64,000 bases of DNA from Mycobacterium sp. JS623 (GCF_000328565.1 NC_019966.1:1984001-2048000), one strand, 5' to 3'; positions 42,375 through 52,434 are shown, numbered from the stretch's first letter. Translations and numbers: made by a program. The notes: a model not told the origin generated them from the letters alone.

Positions 42375-43178
42375 GTGAGCGAAGACAGAGTTCGTGTGCG
42401 GACAGGCCCCAACGGCGTCGCAACGGTCACGATGGTGCGCTCGGATAAGCACAATGCGCTCGACCAAGGGATGTTCGAAGGATTGATGAACGCCGCCGCG
42501 CAGCTGGCAGGCGAAGCGTCGGTTCGCGCAGTGGTGCTGCACGGCGACGGCAAGAGCTTCTGCTCTGGCCTGGACATTGCAAGCTTCATGTCAGGCGAGG
42601 GCGGCACCGGCGTCCTATTGCAGCGCGACGAGGGGCGGCTGGCAAACCTCGCTCAGCGCGTGACGTACGACTGGTCATTGGTGCCGGTGCCGGTGATCGC
42701 CGCGATACACGGCAATTGCTTCGGCGGCGGTCTACAGATCGCGCTCGGTGCCGACATCCGGATCAGCGCGCCGGACGCGAAGTTGTCTGTCATGGAGATC
42801 AAGTGGGGCCTAGTTCCCGACATGGGTATCACGCAGACGCTGCCGCGGCTCGTTCCGATCGACGTCGCAAAAGAGTTGACGTTCAGCGGTCGCATCGTCT
42901 CCGGGAGTGAGGCTTTGAAACTTGGGCTCGTAACTCGGACCGACGAGGATCCGCTCTCTGCGGCGCTGGCCCTCGGGGACGAGATCGCGCAGAAGTCACC
43001 GGACGCGGTGCGCGCCGCCAAGCGTCTCTACGACGAGACGTGGGCCAGTAATGACACCGCCGCCGCGCTGATGCTCGAATCCGACCTGCAGACCGGCCTG
43101 ATCGGTAAGCCCAACCAGATTGCAGCCGTCGTCGCTGGAATGTCGGGCGAGCCGCCAGTTTTCGTCGACCCTGTGTAG
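42375..43178 (+). CDS. Enoyl-CoA hydratase/isomerase family protein
   Basis: A 267-residue crotonase-fold protein. It shows [14 protein letters not shown], the oxyanion-hole segment [11 protein letters not shown], and the second glycine-rich turn [18 protein letters not shown], followed by [20 protein letters not shown]. Glu in MEIKWG and Asp in PDMG replace the typical catalytic Glu pair in part, as in echA relatives; the reaction may be hydration or isomerisation. GTG at 42375 is preferred. It is divergent from rnhA with 77 bases between. Confidence 0.9.
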   Translation: MSEDRVRVRTGPNGVATVTMVRSDKHNALDQGMFEGLMNAAAQLAGEASVRAVVLHGDGKSFCSGLDIASFMSGEGGTGVLLQRDEGRLANLAQRVTYDWSLVPVPVIAAIHGNCFGGGLQIALGADIRISAPDAKLSVMEIKWGLVPDMGITQTLPRLVPIDVAKELTFSGRIVSGSEALKLGLVTRTDEDPLSAALALGDEIAQKSPDAVRAAKRLYDETWASNDTAAALMLESDLQTGLIGKPNQIAAVVAGMSGEPPVFVDPV

Positions 43179-43289
43179 CGACCGCGCCTTGACGAGCCGC
43201 GCGCGGCCCCCATGTCTGTATGTCCCGGTGAAGGACGACCTACCGCCGAAGAGGTCAAGCGGTGGCGTCATCTCTCTTATGGTTAGCCG

Positions 43290-44963
43290 GTGGACGGGAC
43301 CCCCTTCGGCCGCTACCAGTTGGTTGAGCTGCTGGGCCGCGGCGGTATGGGCGAGGTCTGGAGGGCATACGACACGGCCATGAACCGGGTGGTCGCGTTG
43401 AAGGTGCTGCCCGCGAACCTCGCTGATGATGCCCAGTATCAGGCCCGCTTCCGCCGAGAAGCGCAGGCTGCCGCCAGCCTGGATGAGCCGCACATCGTCC
43501 CGATTCACGATTTCGGCGAAATCGACGGGCGCCTCTACGTGACGATGCGGCTGATCGACGGCAAGACCATCGATGCCTTGGTGGCCGACGGCCCGCTGGC
43601 ACCCAAACGCGCCGTCTCGATCGTCGAGCAGATTGCTGCCGCCCTGGGCGCCGCTCACAAAATTGGGTTGGTGCACCGCGACGTCAAACCGTCGAACATC
43701 CTGGTGACCCCCGACGATTTCGCCTACCTCATCGATTTCGGGATCGCCCGTGCGGCCGAGGCGACCAAGCTCACGAGCACCGGCGCGACGATCGGCACGT
43801 TGGCTTACATGGCGCCCGAGCGATTCACCACCGACCACACCGACGCGCGGGCCGACATCTATGCGCTGACGTGCGTGCTGCACGAGTGCCTGACCGGGTC
43901 ACAGCCGTTTCCTGGCGACAGCCTGGAACGCCAGATCACCAACCACCTGACGATGCCGCCGCCGCGCCCGTCGACCATGCAGCCCGGGATTTCACCGCAG
44001 ATGGACCAGGTCATTGCTACCGGCATGGCCAAGAATCCCGACGATCGCTACTCGACGACCAAGGACCTGGCGGTCGCCGCCCGGGCCGCGCTGACGGCTC
44101 CGATCCTGCCCAGTCAGCCGCCGCCACCGCCTGCGCCCAGTTGGTCGGCGCCGCTTCCGTACCCCGACACGGGATCCAGCTCCGTGGCGGCCAGTGCAGC
44201 CACGCAGTACAGCGCGCCTCCCCAGCCTGCGCCGTGGCCGCCGCCTGCCATGCCGGGTCCGCAGCAGGCGCAGGCTGCATCTTCGTGGTGGCAAAACCCC
44301 GCCGTCTGGATTTTGGCGGGACTGGCGACGGCGGTCGTCATTGTCGTCGCCGTCGTCGCTGTAATCGTGTGGCCCGACGGCAGTTCAACCAGTCGCCCGA
44401 CTACGCGGGCTCAACCAACCGGGCAGCAATTTCCGTCCGCGCCAAGCACAAAGCCTTCTGCGCCCGGCACGACTCACCCGGGCACCACTTCCGCACCGAC
44501 CGCAACCCAGTCGACGCCCAGCGGACCGTCACAGCTGCAGACGTCTGACGGGCTGCGCGGGTTGCTCGACACAATGCGTGGCCACTTCGGCGACACCATG
44601 GGATTCCAATTGGTGATCTACCCGACTTACGCTGTGCTCGAACGCGTCTCGCCGACCAACAGCCATGTCGAGCAGGACTTCATGTACCGCGACGGCCAGT
44701 GGAACAGTTGGGGATCGGATACGACGACGAGTTCATTCAACGTGCTCGCCGATCTCAGCGCATTCGACGCCAACGCGGTGGCCGCCACGATGGCCGGTGC
44801 ACCCCAAGCCCTCGGTGCGCCGCCCGAGGACAGCCAGATGTACTTGATCGTCGAGGGCGCTGAAGGCGGCGGCCCGGCCTTGGCGATCCATTCTGCGGCT
44901 CCCGGCACTGGTTACATGCAGGTCAACTCGGACGGCAGCATCAAGAAGGTCTTTCCGCCGTAA
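43290..44963 (+). CDS. Membrane Ser/Thr protein kinase (Pkn family)
   Basis: A 557-residue protein with an N-terminal Hanks kinase domain (Gly loop LGRGGMGEVW, VALKVL Lys, HRDVKPSN catalytic loop, LIDFGIARA, APERFTTDHTDARADIYAL). A proline-rich linker, one helix (WILAGLATAVVIVVAVVAVIV) and a Thr/Pro-rich stalk follow, then an external domain of about 130 residues (LRGLLDTMRGHFGDTMGFQL). It is like PknE/PknF in outline. It lies upstream of a CdsA-like gene and an FHA-domain ABC transporter of the Rv1747 type, which in M. tuberculosis is a substrate of PknF. Phosphorylation of that transporter is a likely role. Confidence 0.93.
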   Translation: MDGTPFGRYQLVELLGRGGMGEVWRAYDTAMNRVVALKVLPANLADDAQYQARFRREAQAAASLDEPHIVPIHDFGEIDGRLYVTMRLIDGKTIDALVADGPLAPKRAVSIVEQIAAALGAAHKIGLVHRDVKPSNILVTPDDFAYLIDFGIARAAEATKLTSTGATIGTLAYMAPERFTTDHTDARADIYALTCVLHECLTGSQPFPGDSLERQITNHLTMPPPRPSTMQPGISPQMDQVIATGMAKNPDDRYSTTKDLAVAARAALTAPILPSQPPPPPAPSWSAPLPYPDTGSSSVAASAATQYSAPPQPAPWPPPAMPGPQQAQAASSWWQNPAVWILAGLATAVVIVVAVVAVIVWPDGSSTSRPTTRAQPTGQQFPSAPSTKPSAPGTTHPGTTSAPTATQSTPSGPSQLQTSDGLRGLLDTMRGHFGDTMGFQLVIYPTYAVLERVSPTNSHVEQDFMYRDGQWNSWGSDTTTSSFNVLADLSAFDANAVAATMAGAPQALGAPPEDSQMYLIVEGAEGGGPALAIHSAAPGTGYMQVNSDGSIKKVFPP

Positions 44964-45240
44964 CGAGTTAATCGCCTGTGCGCGTGGAGGTTTCGTCGAC
45001 GCCGACATTCACCGCGCATCCCTCCGTCTGCCTCCACGAGCCGTGGTCGGTGAGTCCTGCGAGTAGTGCGGCAGCAGCCTTTTGAGTGCTCCCACCCGGT
45101 CGATGGAGGAGTCGTGGGCGCGCCACACTTCACCCATTCCGCCGCGCGCCAGTCGAATGCCCGGCGTCCGTTTCGGCTACCGAATCCGTCGACACCGCAT
45201 ATCGTGTCCATGAACCGAATCCGCCGGGAGGCCGGGCCAC

Positions 45241-46149
45241 GTGATGCTCGTCGATTGGTACGTGCAGATCGTTCATTTCGATCGGCGCATGCATCTCAAC
45301 CTCGACCTGGGCCCCCTGCACATTCATCTTCACGCACGCGCCGTGTTCTTCATGTGGATCACCGTGGCGATCCTCGTAATCGGCGGAATCGCCGTGTTCG
45401 CGTCGCGCAAGCGCGAATTGATCCAGAAGTGGACCACCTGGGTACTCATTGCACCGATCGTCGGCATTCCGGTCTGGATAGGACGTGGACCCACCGCCGC
45501 CCTTGCCGCCGCGTTGGCCGTGGTCGCGGTGGTCGAGTACGCGCGGTTGGTGAAGCTCAGCAAGGTCGACACCGGCATCCTGTTGGCGCTGAGTGTCCTT
45601 TATCCATTGGCAGCATGGCTCCGTCCGTCGTTGTTGGGCCTCGCGCCGATCGTGGTGTTGGCCTGTGCGTTGCCCTCGGTTCTCGGCGGTGATGTCGAAC
45701 ATGGCGGCAGGCGTACGGCGTTCACCGCGTTCGGGTCGGTGTGGATCTGTTGGTCCTTGGCGCATCTGGTGATGGTGTGGCCAGATACCTTCCTGGTGGC
45801 CTTCGCTGCCTCCGCTGCCGACGTCGCCGCCTGGTGCGGTGGAAAAGGGTTGCGCCGCTTCGGTTGGGCACGTAAGCCGTTATCGCCGTTGAGCCCGAAC
45901 AAGACGGTCGGGGGATTGGTCGGCGCGTTCATCGGCGCGTTTCTCGTGCTGACGTTGTTGGGCACAATTTCGGTCGGTCTGCTCGTCGCAGTGGCGTTTG
46001 GCGGCCTGCTCGGCGACCTGTTGGAGTCGATGGTGAAGCGACAGGCACAAGTCAAGGACGCCGGCACCTGGCTACCGGGATTCGGAGGTCTGCTCGACCG
46101 GATCGACTCGCTGTTGCTCGTCTTACCGCTGGCTTACCTCCTCGGATGA
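45241..46149 (+). CDS. CDP-diglyceride synthase (CdsA) family membrane protein
   Basis: A 302-residue protein with about eight helices. The signature near the C-terminus reads [28 protein letters not shown], the CdsA motif (S-x8-R-x-x-K-D-x5-P-G-x-G-G-x2-D-R-x-D). It should make CDP-diacylglycerol from CTP and phosphatidate. The N-terminal His-rich loop ([12 protein letters not shown]) is unusual. GTG at 45241 or ATG at 45244, with GGGAGG upstream. It overlaps the next gene by four bases. It is probably a second CdsA, since mycobacteria have another near the frr/pyrH genes. Confidence 0.85.
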   Translation: MMLVDWYVQIVHFDRRMHLNLDLGPLHIHLHARAVFFMWITVAILVIGGIAVFASRKRELIQKWTTWVLIAPIVGIPVWIGRGPTAALAAALAVVAVVEYARLVKLSKVDTGILLALSVLYPLAAWLRPSLLGLAPIVVLACALPSVLGGDVEHGGRRTAFTAFGSVWICWSLAHLVMVWPDTFLVAFAASAADVAAWCGGKGLRRFGWARKPLSPLSPNKTVGGLVGAFIGAFLVLTLLGTISVGLLVAVAFGGLLGDLLESMVKRQAQVKDAGTWLPGFGGLLDRIDSLLLVLPLAYLLG

Positions 46150-46760
46150 TGGGCAGTGGCGGGTTCCGTTCTGCTGGAACAGAGTTCAGCGGTCGTCAGT
46201 CGCGGATCTGGTCGATGATCGCCGCCCTGGTCGCAGCCCCGTACGGCTTGGCGGTGGCGTTCCTGTGGGGTTACGCCGAAGCGCTGAGTTGGTTCATCGT
46301 CGCGGAGATGGCGCTGATCCTGCTTGCCGCCGCCGTTCCTCGGCGAGTGATGCCGTGGGCCGCGGCGGTGATCGCCGGGTCGGTGCTCGGTGTACTCACC
46401 AACGCGTGGCTGACATCTCGCGGTGTGTTGTTGCCGGCGCCGCTGACCACGCCGCGAATGGTCGCGACGGCCTTCGATCAACTTGCTGCTGGACCGAGCG
46501 CGATCATGCATCAGGCCTTGTCGGGCATCCCGGTCAAGGTGTATGCCCGCGCGGCCGGTGAGCACCACATCGACCTGTGGCATCTGGCGGGCTGGACCCT
46601 GCTGGAGCGCGGACTGCGGATATCTGGCGTCGGTTTGGTGGTATGGGTTCTGTCAAAGCTGTTGCACCCCTTGCTAAGACGGCTCTACGGCGGCTATCTG
46701 GTCATCGCCATCCTGGTGTTCACGGTCGGGCTTTCCGCTGTGTTTGCGGCGTGGTCATGA
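46146..46760 (+). CDS. Integral membrane protein, function unknown
   Basis: A 204-residue protein with helices at about 25-45, 47-65, 70-90, 155-170 and 180-200. A central loop contains [20 protein letters not shown] and [20 protein letters not shown], and a motif [13 protein letters not shown]. It overlaps the CdsA-like gene (ATGA) and the FHA-ABC gene (ATGATG), so all three are translated together. I do not recognise the family; a part in lipid synthesis or transport follows from the neighbours only. Confidence 0.7.
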   Translation: MMGSGGFRSAGTEFSGRQSRIWSMIAALVAAPYGLAVAFLWGYAEALSWFIVAEMALILLAAAVPRRVMPWAAAVIAGSVLGVLTNAWLTSRGVLLPAPLTTPRMVATAFDQLAAGPSAIMHQALSGIPVKVYARAAGEHHIDLWHLAGWTLLERGLRISGVGLVVWVLSKLLHPLLRRLYGGYLVIAILVFTVGLSAVFAAWS

Positions 46761-49081
46761 TGAGTCGGCCGCCTCTGCACACGATCACCGTGTACGCCGG
46801 TGGTTGGCACCGCACGTTCGGGCCGGGCGGCGACCTCGTCATCGGACGCGACGTCCACGCGGATATCCGACTGCCACAGCCAGGGGTCTCGCGGGCCCAC
46901 GTCCTGCTGCGATACCTCGACGGTCAGTGGGTCGCCGTCGACAACGCCAGCACGAACGGAATGTTCGTCGACAAACAACGGGTGTCATCGGTGGACATTC
47001 GCGACGGGCAGACCATTCACATCGGCGAACCCGACGGTCCGCCGGTGACATTCGAGCTCGGCCGTGATGGCGAACCGCCGGACGATCGGACCACGATCCC
47101 GACCGAATTGTCGAACATCGTCACGAATGTGATTCGGGTGCTGCGGCCAGGTGCAGAGCCGCCGCCCGGTTCGACCACCATCGGCCGCGAGGTCGACAAC
47201 GACATCGTCATCCCTGATCTGCTTGCCTCGCGCCATCACGCCCGGTTGATACCGACCGCTCAGGGGGTGCAGATCCAAGACATCAGCAGCAATGGGACGT
47301 TCGTCAACGGGCAGCGGATCAGTGAAACCTACTTGGCCGTTAACGACGTCGTCACGATCGCCAATGTCGACATGCTTTTCGTCGACGACGGCACGTTGGT
47401 CCCCCGTCGCGCACCCGCCGCAGAGCCCGGCCTCGACGTCCGCGACATCAGCTTGAGTATCACAGGCAATCACACTCTGCTGGAACGGGTTTCGTTCTCT
47501 GCGAAGCCTGCCACTCTGACGGCGGTGATCGGCCCCTCGGGTTCCGGCAAGTCGACGCTGTTGAACGTGATCGCGGGGGCGATTCGGCCACACGGCGGTT
47601 TGGTGTCTTTCGACGGGCACGACATCCATGCCGAGTACGCGTTGCTGCGCAACCGGATCGGCATGGTGCCGCAGGACGATGTCGTACATCGGCAACTGAC
47701 CGTCACCCAGGCCCTGGGGTATGCGGCGGAATTGCGAATGTCGCACGACACCACCAAAGACGAACGACTGTGGGTGGCCCGCCAGGTGCTCGAGGAGCTT
47801 GAACTAACGCCGCACGCGGACACTCGTATTGAGAATCTGTCGGGCGGGCAGCGCAAGCGGGCGTCGGTCGCGTTGGAATTGCTGACCGGTCCGTCGCTTC
47901 TCGTCCTCGATGAGCCGACGACCGGGTTGGACCCAGCGCTGGACCAGCTGGTGATGAAGATGCTTCGCCAGCTTGCCGACGCCGGTCGCATTGTCGTGGT
48001 GGTGACCCACTCGTTGGCATACCTCGACGTTTGCGATCAGGTGTTGCTGCTCGCCCCTGGCGGCAAGACCGCATACTGCGGCCCGCCGGGTGAGCTGGGC
48101 GACGCGATGGGCAGCACTGATTGGGCCGACATCTTCACCGATATCGAGGCCGATCCCGATGCCGCCCATCGGCGATTCCTCGAGCGGGCCGAAAGCCCCA
48201 TCGAACCGCGCGCTCAGGCCGAGCCCAAGCAACCGGTGGGTAAACCCGTGCGCGCCGGGCTATGGCGCCAGTTGTCGACGGTCGCACGCCGCCAGGTCCG
48301 GCTGATCCGGGCGGACCGCGGCTATTTCGTGTTTCTGGTCTTGTTGCCGTTCCTGCTCGGGCTGCTGCCCCTCGCGGTGGCCGGCCAAACCGGCTTCGGT
48401 AAGGCGGCAATCGAGAGTGCCGCACCGAACGAACCCAAGCAGATCGTGGTCTTGCTCAACCTCGGTGCGATCTTCATGGGGACGGCGCTCACTGTTCGAG
48501 AACTTGTCGGCGAACGCATCATCTTCCGCCGCGAACAGGCGGCCGGATTGTCGACGTCGGCATATCTGGGGGCCAAGGTTGTGGTGTTCGCGGCGGCCGC
48601 GGTGGTTCAGTCGGCCATCCTGGTACTGATCGTGACGGCACCAACCATCGGCAAGGGCGTGCCGCTCGGCGCTTCGGTGCTCGGCAGCCCAAGGTTCGAG
48701 CTGTTCGTTGACATCGCGGCAACGTGCGTGGCGGCCGCAATCCTTGGCCTGTTGGTATCGGCGTTGGCGCAGAACAGTAATCAGGTGTTGCCGCTGATGG
48801 TCGTGACGGTCATGACGCAGCTCGTCTTGGCGGGCGGCTTCATCCCGGTGACTGACCGGCCGTTGGACCCGGTCTCCTGGCTGACCCCGTCACGATGGGG
48901 ATTGGCTGCGACGGCGTCGACGGTCGATCTGACGAATACGGTTGCCGTGATCCCGCGTGACTCGCATTGGAAGCACACCGCGGCGGCATGGACGTTCGAC
49001 ATCGGCATGCTCGGCGTGCTCGCGGTGTGCTACTTGGCCTTCGCGCGGCGGAAGATTCGGTTCAAAGCGATCACCAAGTAG
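46757..49081 (+). CDS. FHA-domain ABC transporter, Rv1747 type
   Basis: A 774-residue full-length half-transporter. Two FHA domains come first (VIGRDVHADIRLPQPGVSRA and TIGREVDNDIVIPDLLASRH). An ATPase follows with IGPSGSGKSTLLNVIAGAI, LSGGQRKRASVALEL and LLVLDEPTTGLDP, then an ABC-2 membrane domain of six helices. Rv1747 has this architecture and exports phosphatidylinositol mannosides; its FHA domains bind phosphothreonines placed by PknF. The kinase gene at 43290 and lipid enzymes on both sides fit the same kind of system. Starts at 46757 and 46760 are both possible. Confidence 0.93.
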   Translation: MMSRPPLHTITVYAGGWHRTFGPGGDLVIGRDVHADIRLPQPGVSRAHVLLRYLDGQWVAVDNASTNGMFVDKQRVSSVDIRDGQTIHIGEPDGPPVTFELGRDGEPPDDRTTIPTELSNIVTNVIRVLRPGAEPPPGSTTIGREVDNDIVIPDLLASRHHARLIPTAQGVQIQDISSNGTFVNGQRISETYLAVNDVVTIANVDMLFVDDGTLVPRRAPAAEPGLDVRDISLSITGNHTLLERVSFSAKPATLTAVIGPSGSGKSTLLNVIAGAIRPHGGLVSFDGHDIHAEYALLRNRIGMVPQDDVVHRQLTVTQALGYAAELRMSHDTTKDERLWVARQVLEELELTPHADTRIENLSGGQRKRASVALELLTGPSLLVLDEPTTGLDPALDQLVMKMLRQLADAGRIVVVVTHSLAYLDVCDQVLLLAPGGKTAYCGPPGELGDAMGSTDWADIFTDIEADPDAAHRRFLERAESPIEPRAQAEPKQPVGKPVRAGLWRQLSTVARRQVRLIRADRGYFVFLVLLPFLLGLLPLAVAGQTGFGKAAIESAAPNEPKQIVVLLNLGAIFMGTALTVRELVGERIIFRREQAAGLSTSAYLGAKVVVFAAAAVVQSAILVLIVTAPTIGKGVPLGASVLGSPRFELFVDIAATCVAAAILGLLVSALAQNSNQVLPLMVVTVMTQLVLAGGFIPVTDRPLDPVSWLTPSRWGLAATASTVDLTNTVAVIPRDSHWKHTAAAWTFDIGMLGVLAVCYLAFARRKIRFKAITK

Positions 49082-49087
49082 GCGTGG

Positions 49088-49717
49088 TCAGGCGGCCAGC
49101 GCGTAGCGGTTGACGGCTCTCGATTGGAGGCCATCCCGCAGCGCCAGTACCGACGCCCGCAGCTCCTCCGACGATGCGGTGTTCGGATCGATGGGTTCGC
49201 CGATCCAAACCTGCATGGGGGCGGGGGACCAGTGGCCACCCTTGGGCAGCACGTCGGCCGTGCCCGTGAGCGCCACCGGCACAATCGGCACACCGCATTC
49301 GCGCGCCAATCGTAGTGCACCCGAACGGAACTCGCCAATGCTGCCGTCGGTCGAACGGGTGCCCTCGGGGTAGAGGACGACGGTGCGTCCGGCCTTCAGT
49401 GCGGGGCGCACCGCGGCCAGCAGCGAGTCGTACGAGCCGCCGCCCGAGCGTCGCACCGGCAGCACGCCGGCGAGCGACGTCGCGATGAACCGGCGCACCG
49501 GCACGTCGAACCAATAGTCGGCTGCCGCGCCGAACACGGGCTTGGCCTTGGGCGGAAGAGCGGCCAGCAGGACCGCGGTGTCGGCGTGCGAAGAGTGGTT
49601 GGCCACCACGATGCAACCACCGGTGCCGCGCCACTTGCCGCTTACGCTCAGGCCGCCAGAGACCGCGCTAGCGATGCGCCACATCCAGTGCCGCAGCACA
49701 TAGGAGAGGGCGGTCAT
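49088..49717 (-). CDS. 1-acylglycerol-3-phosphate acyltransferase (PlsC family)
   Basis: A 209-residue acyltransferase with the NHSSHAD motif (His-x4-Asp catalytic) and the phosphate-binding LYPEGTRSTDGSIGEF. The PVRRSGGGSYDSLL and IVPVALTGTAD blocks are also typical. It probably makes phosphatidate, the substrate of the CdsA-like enzyme encoded nearby on the other strand. It overlaps the CDP-alcohol phosphotransferase gene (ATGA) and converges with the FHA-ABC gene at a seven-base gap. Confidence 0.9.
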   Translation of the reverse strand: MTALSYVLRHWMWRIASAVSGGLSVSGKWRGTGGCIVVANHSSHADTAVLLAALPPKAKPVFGAAADYWFDVPVRRFIATSLAGVLPVRRSGGGSYDSLLAAVRPALKAGRTVVLYPEGTRSTDGSIGEFRSGALRLARECGVPIVPVALTGTADVLPKGGHWSPAPMQVWIGEPIDPNTASSEELRASVLALRDGLQSRAVNRYALAA

Positions 49718-50388
49718 GCTGCCACCGCCGTCAAGATCGGGCGGGTCGGCAGATCGATCACGTCGAGGACCTCCTGCTCGCGCTTCTCTGCCAGCTCACG
49801 CCGGGCGGCGCGCAGCCGCAGCACCGTGGTCAGGATCGAACCGTTGACCATCTGCATCAAGAGCACCGGCATGATGAACGGGATCGCGGTGGCCAGCACC
49901 ACGAACAAGCAACGTTCGGTCTTGCCCAACGGGCCGCCATTGCGCCGCGTCGCGCCTGCCGCCGCTGCGGCCAGCGAGGCGAACGTGGGCAGCGTCGCGG
50001 CCAGCGCGGCCGCAAGAACCTGAATCACGGACCAGGACAGCCACTGGAAGCCGGGGCCGTGCAGTCGCGCCGCGAACACGGCGAGGCCTGCGAAGGTCAA
50101 CAAGTCCGAGACGCGGTCACCGATCTCGTTGACCACGAAGCCCCACGGCCGGCTCACCCCGCGGGCTCGGGCGACGGCTCCGTCGAGGTTCGCTCCGGCC
50201 AGTCGCAGCGCGAGAAGCAGTGCGGCCAGCGGCCACCATCCCAGCGCGACGGTCACTCCGGCGGCACCGGCCGCGACGACGCCGGCGGCGGTGAAAACGT
50301 CAGGTGACACGTGGTGCGCCACGGCGGTGTTGAGAATCGGCGTTAGTCGCCTGGTGTACCAGGGCTTCAGTGCGTACAGGCCGATCAT
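49714..50388 (-). CDS. CDP-alcohol phosphatidyltransferase family protein, atypical motif
   Basis: A 224-residue membrane protein with a CDP-alcohol phosphotransferase core. The usual D-x2-DG-x2-AR-x8-G-x3-D-x3-D signature reads GANLDGAVARARGVSRPWGF then VVNEIGDRVSD. The first Asp is Ala and the third is Asn, while DG, AR and the last Asp remain. A related subgroup with N-E-x-GD is known, so it may be active on an unusual alcohol. It should use CDP-diacylglycerol from the CdsA-like enzyme. AAAGGAAC precedes the ATG. It is the first gene of a two-gene unit with plsC. Confidence 0.82.
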   Translation of the reverse strand: MIGLYALKPWYTRRLTPILNTAVAHHVSPDVFTAAGVVAAGAAGVTVALGWWPLAALLLALRLAGANLDGAVARARGVSRPWGFVVNEIGDRVSDLLTFAGLAVFAARLHGPGFQWLSWSVIQVLAAALAATLPTFASLAAAAAGATRRNGGPLGKTERCLFVVLATAIPFIMPVLLMQMVNGSILTTVLRLRAARRELAEKREQEVLDVIDLPTRPILTAVAA

Positions 50389-50654
50389 GGTTCGTTCCTT
50401 TCGCGGTAGTTCGGCCTGTGGGGCCGGTCACGAAAAGATTGCGACCGCGGGCTTGGTGGATCCTTGGCGGATTCTTGATAGCCGACGCCAACGCATGATT
50501 TCTGATAGCTGTACACCCAAATCAGCCTTAACAGAAGGTGCCTATGATTTGCTGGCGGACGGCTGGAGATGCACGCTTGCCGGCAAGATCAGCACATGTG
50601 CACACGGGCCACATCCGTCACAGCCGGCGTTTATCCGCCAAGATCATGATCGAG
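50389..50654. other. Non-coding stretch, nothing recognised
   Basis: Contains the promoter region of the two-gene lipid unit. Short frames have no protein-like composition. Confidence 0.4.
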
Positions 50655-51254
50655 CTAGCGCCTGGCTGTGCGGCTGCTCGTGAATCCTTGCACCGCATGC
50701 GATCGCACGAAGCCCGCGACCACCTCGTCGTCGTCCAAATTCAACATCGACGACGGCGTGCTGAACAACGAGAACAGCATCCGGCCGAACCACTCGCCTG
50801 CGGCCGTCACATCGAGGTCCTTGCGCACCTCGCCGGTTAGCTTGGCCGCGGTGAGGTAGGGCGCGAGGAACTCGGTGCACTCACGCAGCAGCACCGCGGC
50901 GTTCTTCGTCAGCAGCAGGCTCACTTCGTCTGCGTCGAAGTATGTTTCGGGCTCGACAAACCGCCGCGCCCTCGTCACGAACACCGCCGCGCATGCCAGC
51001 TTGTCCTCCAGCGATTCACCCCGGCCCATTGCCTTGGCCATCTCGCGGTAGAACCGCTGCGACGAATGCTCGGCACACGCCTCGACGATCGCAGATTTGT
51101 CTTGGAAGTATTCGTAGACCGTGCTTCGCGAGACATCGGCCGCCCGGGCGATGTCGACGACGGTCGTCTTGGTCAACCCATGCTTGCCGAAGCAGGCCAT
51201 GGCGGCGTTGATGATCACCTCGCGTGTGTCGGTCGCGGTCGTCTCGACTGTCAT
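50655..51254 (-). CDS. TetR family regulator of the catabolic cluster
   Basis: A 199-residue TetR protein. The helix-turn-helix is TTVVDIARAADVSRSTVYEYF, in the context REVIINAAMACFGKHG. The ligand domain contains EPETYFDADEVSLLLTKNAA and WFGRMLFSLFSTPSSML. It is the last gene of the minus-strand catabolic operon, about ten bases after the thiolase gene, so it is produced with the pathway. Its likely target is the 29-base palindrome at the P450 promoter. The effector is probably a CoA thioester or the substrate, by analogy with KstR/KstR2. Confidence 0.9.
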   Translation of the reverse strand: MTVETTATDTREVIINAAMACFGKHGLTKTTVVDIARAADVSRSTVYEYFQDKSAIVEACAEHSSQRFYREMAKAMGRGESLEDKLACAAVFVTRARRFVEPETYFDADEVSLLLTKNAAVLLRECTEFLAPYLTAAKLTGEVRKDLDVTAAGEWFGRMLFSLFSTPSSMLNLDDDEVVAGFVRSHAVQGFTSSRTARR

Positions 51255-51264
51255 CACTTCAGCC

Positions 51265-52434
51265 TCAGTTGTCTGGTCCCAGGATCAGCGCACTCGTGGG
51301 AACGCCGGTTCCCGACGTGATCAGCACGTGTTCAACGCTTTCCACCTGGTTGTACGACGTGCCGCGCACCTGACGCACGCCCTCCGTGATGCCGTTCATC
51401 CCATGGATGTACGCCTCGCCGAGCAACCCGCCGTTCGTGTTGATCGGTAGTTCACCGCCGAGCGAAAGTCTCTCGACCGTCACGAAATCCTTGGCCTCGC
51501 CGCGCCCGCAGAAACCCAGCTCTTCGAGTTGCGCGAACACGAACGGAGTGAAGTGGTCGTAGAGGAACGCCGTCTGAATATCGGTCGGTTTGAGTCCTGA
51601 ATCGCGCCAGAGCTTTTCGGCGACCACCCCCATTTCCGGCAGACCGGTGATGTCGTCGCGGTAGTAACTCGTCATCATCTCGCCCTCCGCTGCCGCACCC
51701 TGCACCGCGGCAGTGATGACCGCAGGGGGACGGGGCAGGTCTCGGGCTCGTTCGACGCTGGTGATGACCACCGCGACACCACCATCGCTTTCCTGACAGC
51801 AGTCCAGAAGGCGAAGCACCGGCTCGATGACCCAGCGCGAGTTCTGATGGTCCTCGAGTGTGATCGGCCGCTCATAGAACCAGGCGTCGGGGTTGCGCGC
51901 CGCGTGGGCGCGATCGACGACCGAGATACGACCAAAGTCCTCGTTGGTCACGCCGTAGGTCGACATATACCGCTGAGCGTGCAGTGCGACCCAGGCCGCG
52001 GGTGTCAGGAGGCCGAAAGGCGCGTAGTTCGCCATGAACATTGGCGTCTCGGCGGTCGGCCGTGCGGTGGCGCCGCCGAACCGAAATCCGGACCGTTCGT
52101 TGAACGCGCGGTAGCACACCACGGCGTTGGCCGTCCCAGTTGCGACAGCCATGGCGGCCTGCACCACCGTCCCCGCCGCCGCACCGCCGCCATGGTGGAC
52201 CCGGGAGAAGAACGTCAGATCGCCGATGCCGACGTTGCGCGCGATGTCGATCTCATCGCTCGTATCCATCGTGAACGTGACCATGCCGTCGACATCACTG
52301 GGATGCAGCCCGGCGTCGTCGATCGCGGCTTTGACTGCCTCGCAGGCCAGTTGGAGCTCGCTGCGCCCGGACTCTTTGGAGAATTCGGTCTGTCCGATGC
52401 CCGCGACCGCTGCCTTCCCGCCCAGCGCGCTCAT
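51265..52434 (-). CDS. Ltp2-like thiolase-fold lipid transfer protein / aldolase
   Basis: A 389-residue thiolase-superfamily protein (AAVAGIGQTEFSKESGRSEL, VHHGGGAAAGTVVQAAMA, LYDHFTPFVFAQLEELGFCG, NTNGGLLGEAYIHGMNGITE). It resembles Ltp2 of the cholesterol side-chain operon, a retro-aldolase that needs a DUF35 partner. The pattern of Tyr and His in place of the thiolase cysteines (MTSYYRDD, HGMNG) agrees with this. It overlaps the MaoC-like gene by four bases. Likely role: removal of a propionyl-CoA or acetyl-CoA unit from a branched acyl-CoA. Confidence 0.87.
   Translation of the reverse strand: MSALGGKAAVAGIGQTEFSKESGRSELQLACEAVKAAIDDAGLHPSDVDGMVTFTMDTSDEIDIARNVGIGDLTFFSRVHHGGGAAAGTVVQAAMAVATGTANAVVCYRAFNERSGFRFGGATARPTAETPMFMANYAPFGLLTPAAWVALHAQRYMSTYGVTNEDFGRISVVDRAHAARNPDAWFYERPITLEDHQNSRWVIEPVLRLLDCCQESDGGVAVVITSVERARDLPRPPAVITAAVQGAAAEGEMMTSYYRDDITGLPEMGVVAEKLWRDSGLKPTDIQTAFLYDHFTPFVFAQLEELGFCGRGEAKDFVTVERLSLGGELPINTNGGLLGEAYIHGMNGITEGVRQVRGTSYNQVESVEHVLITSGTGVPTSALILGPDN

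Noticed and set aside
44990..45060. Inverted repeat CGTGGAGG ... CCTCCACG downstream of the kinase gene
   Set aside because: The arms are eight bases but about 40 apart, with no support as an operator or terminator.
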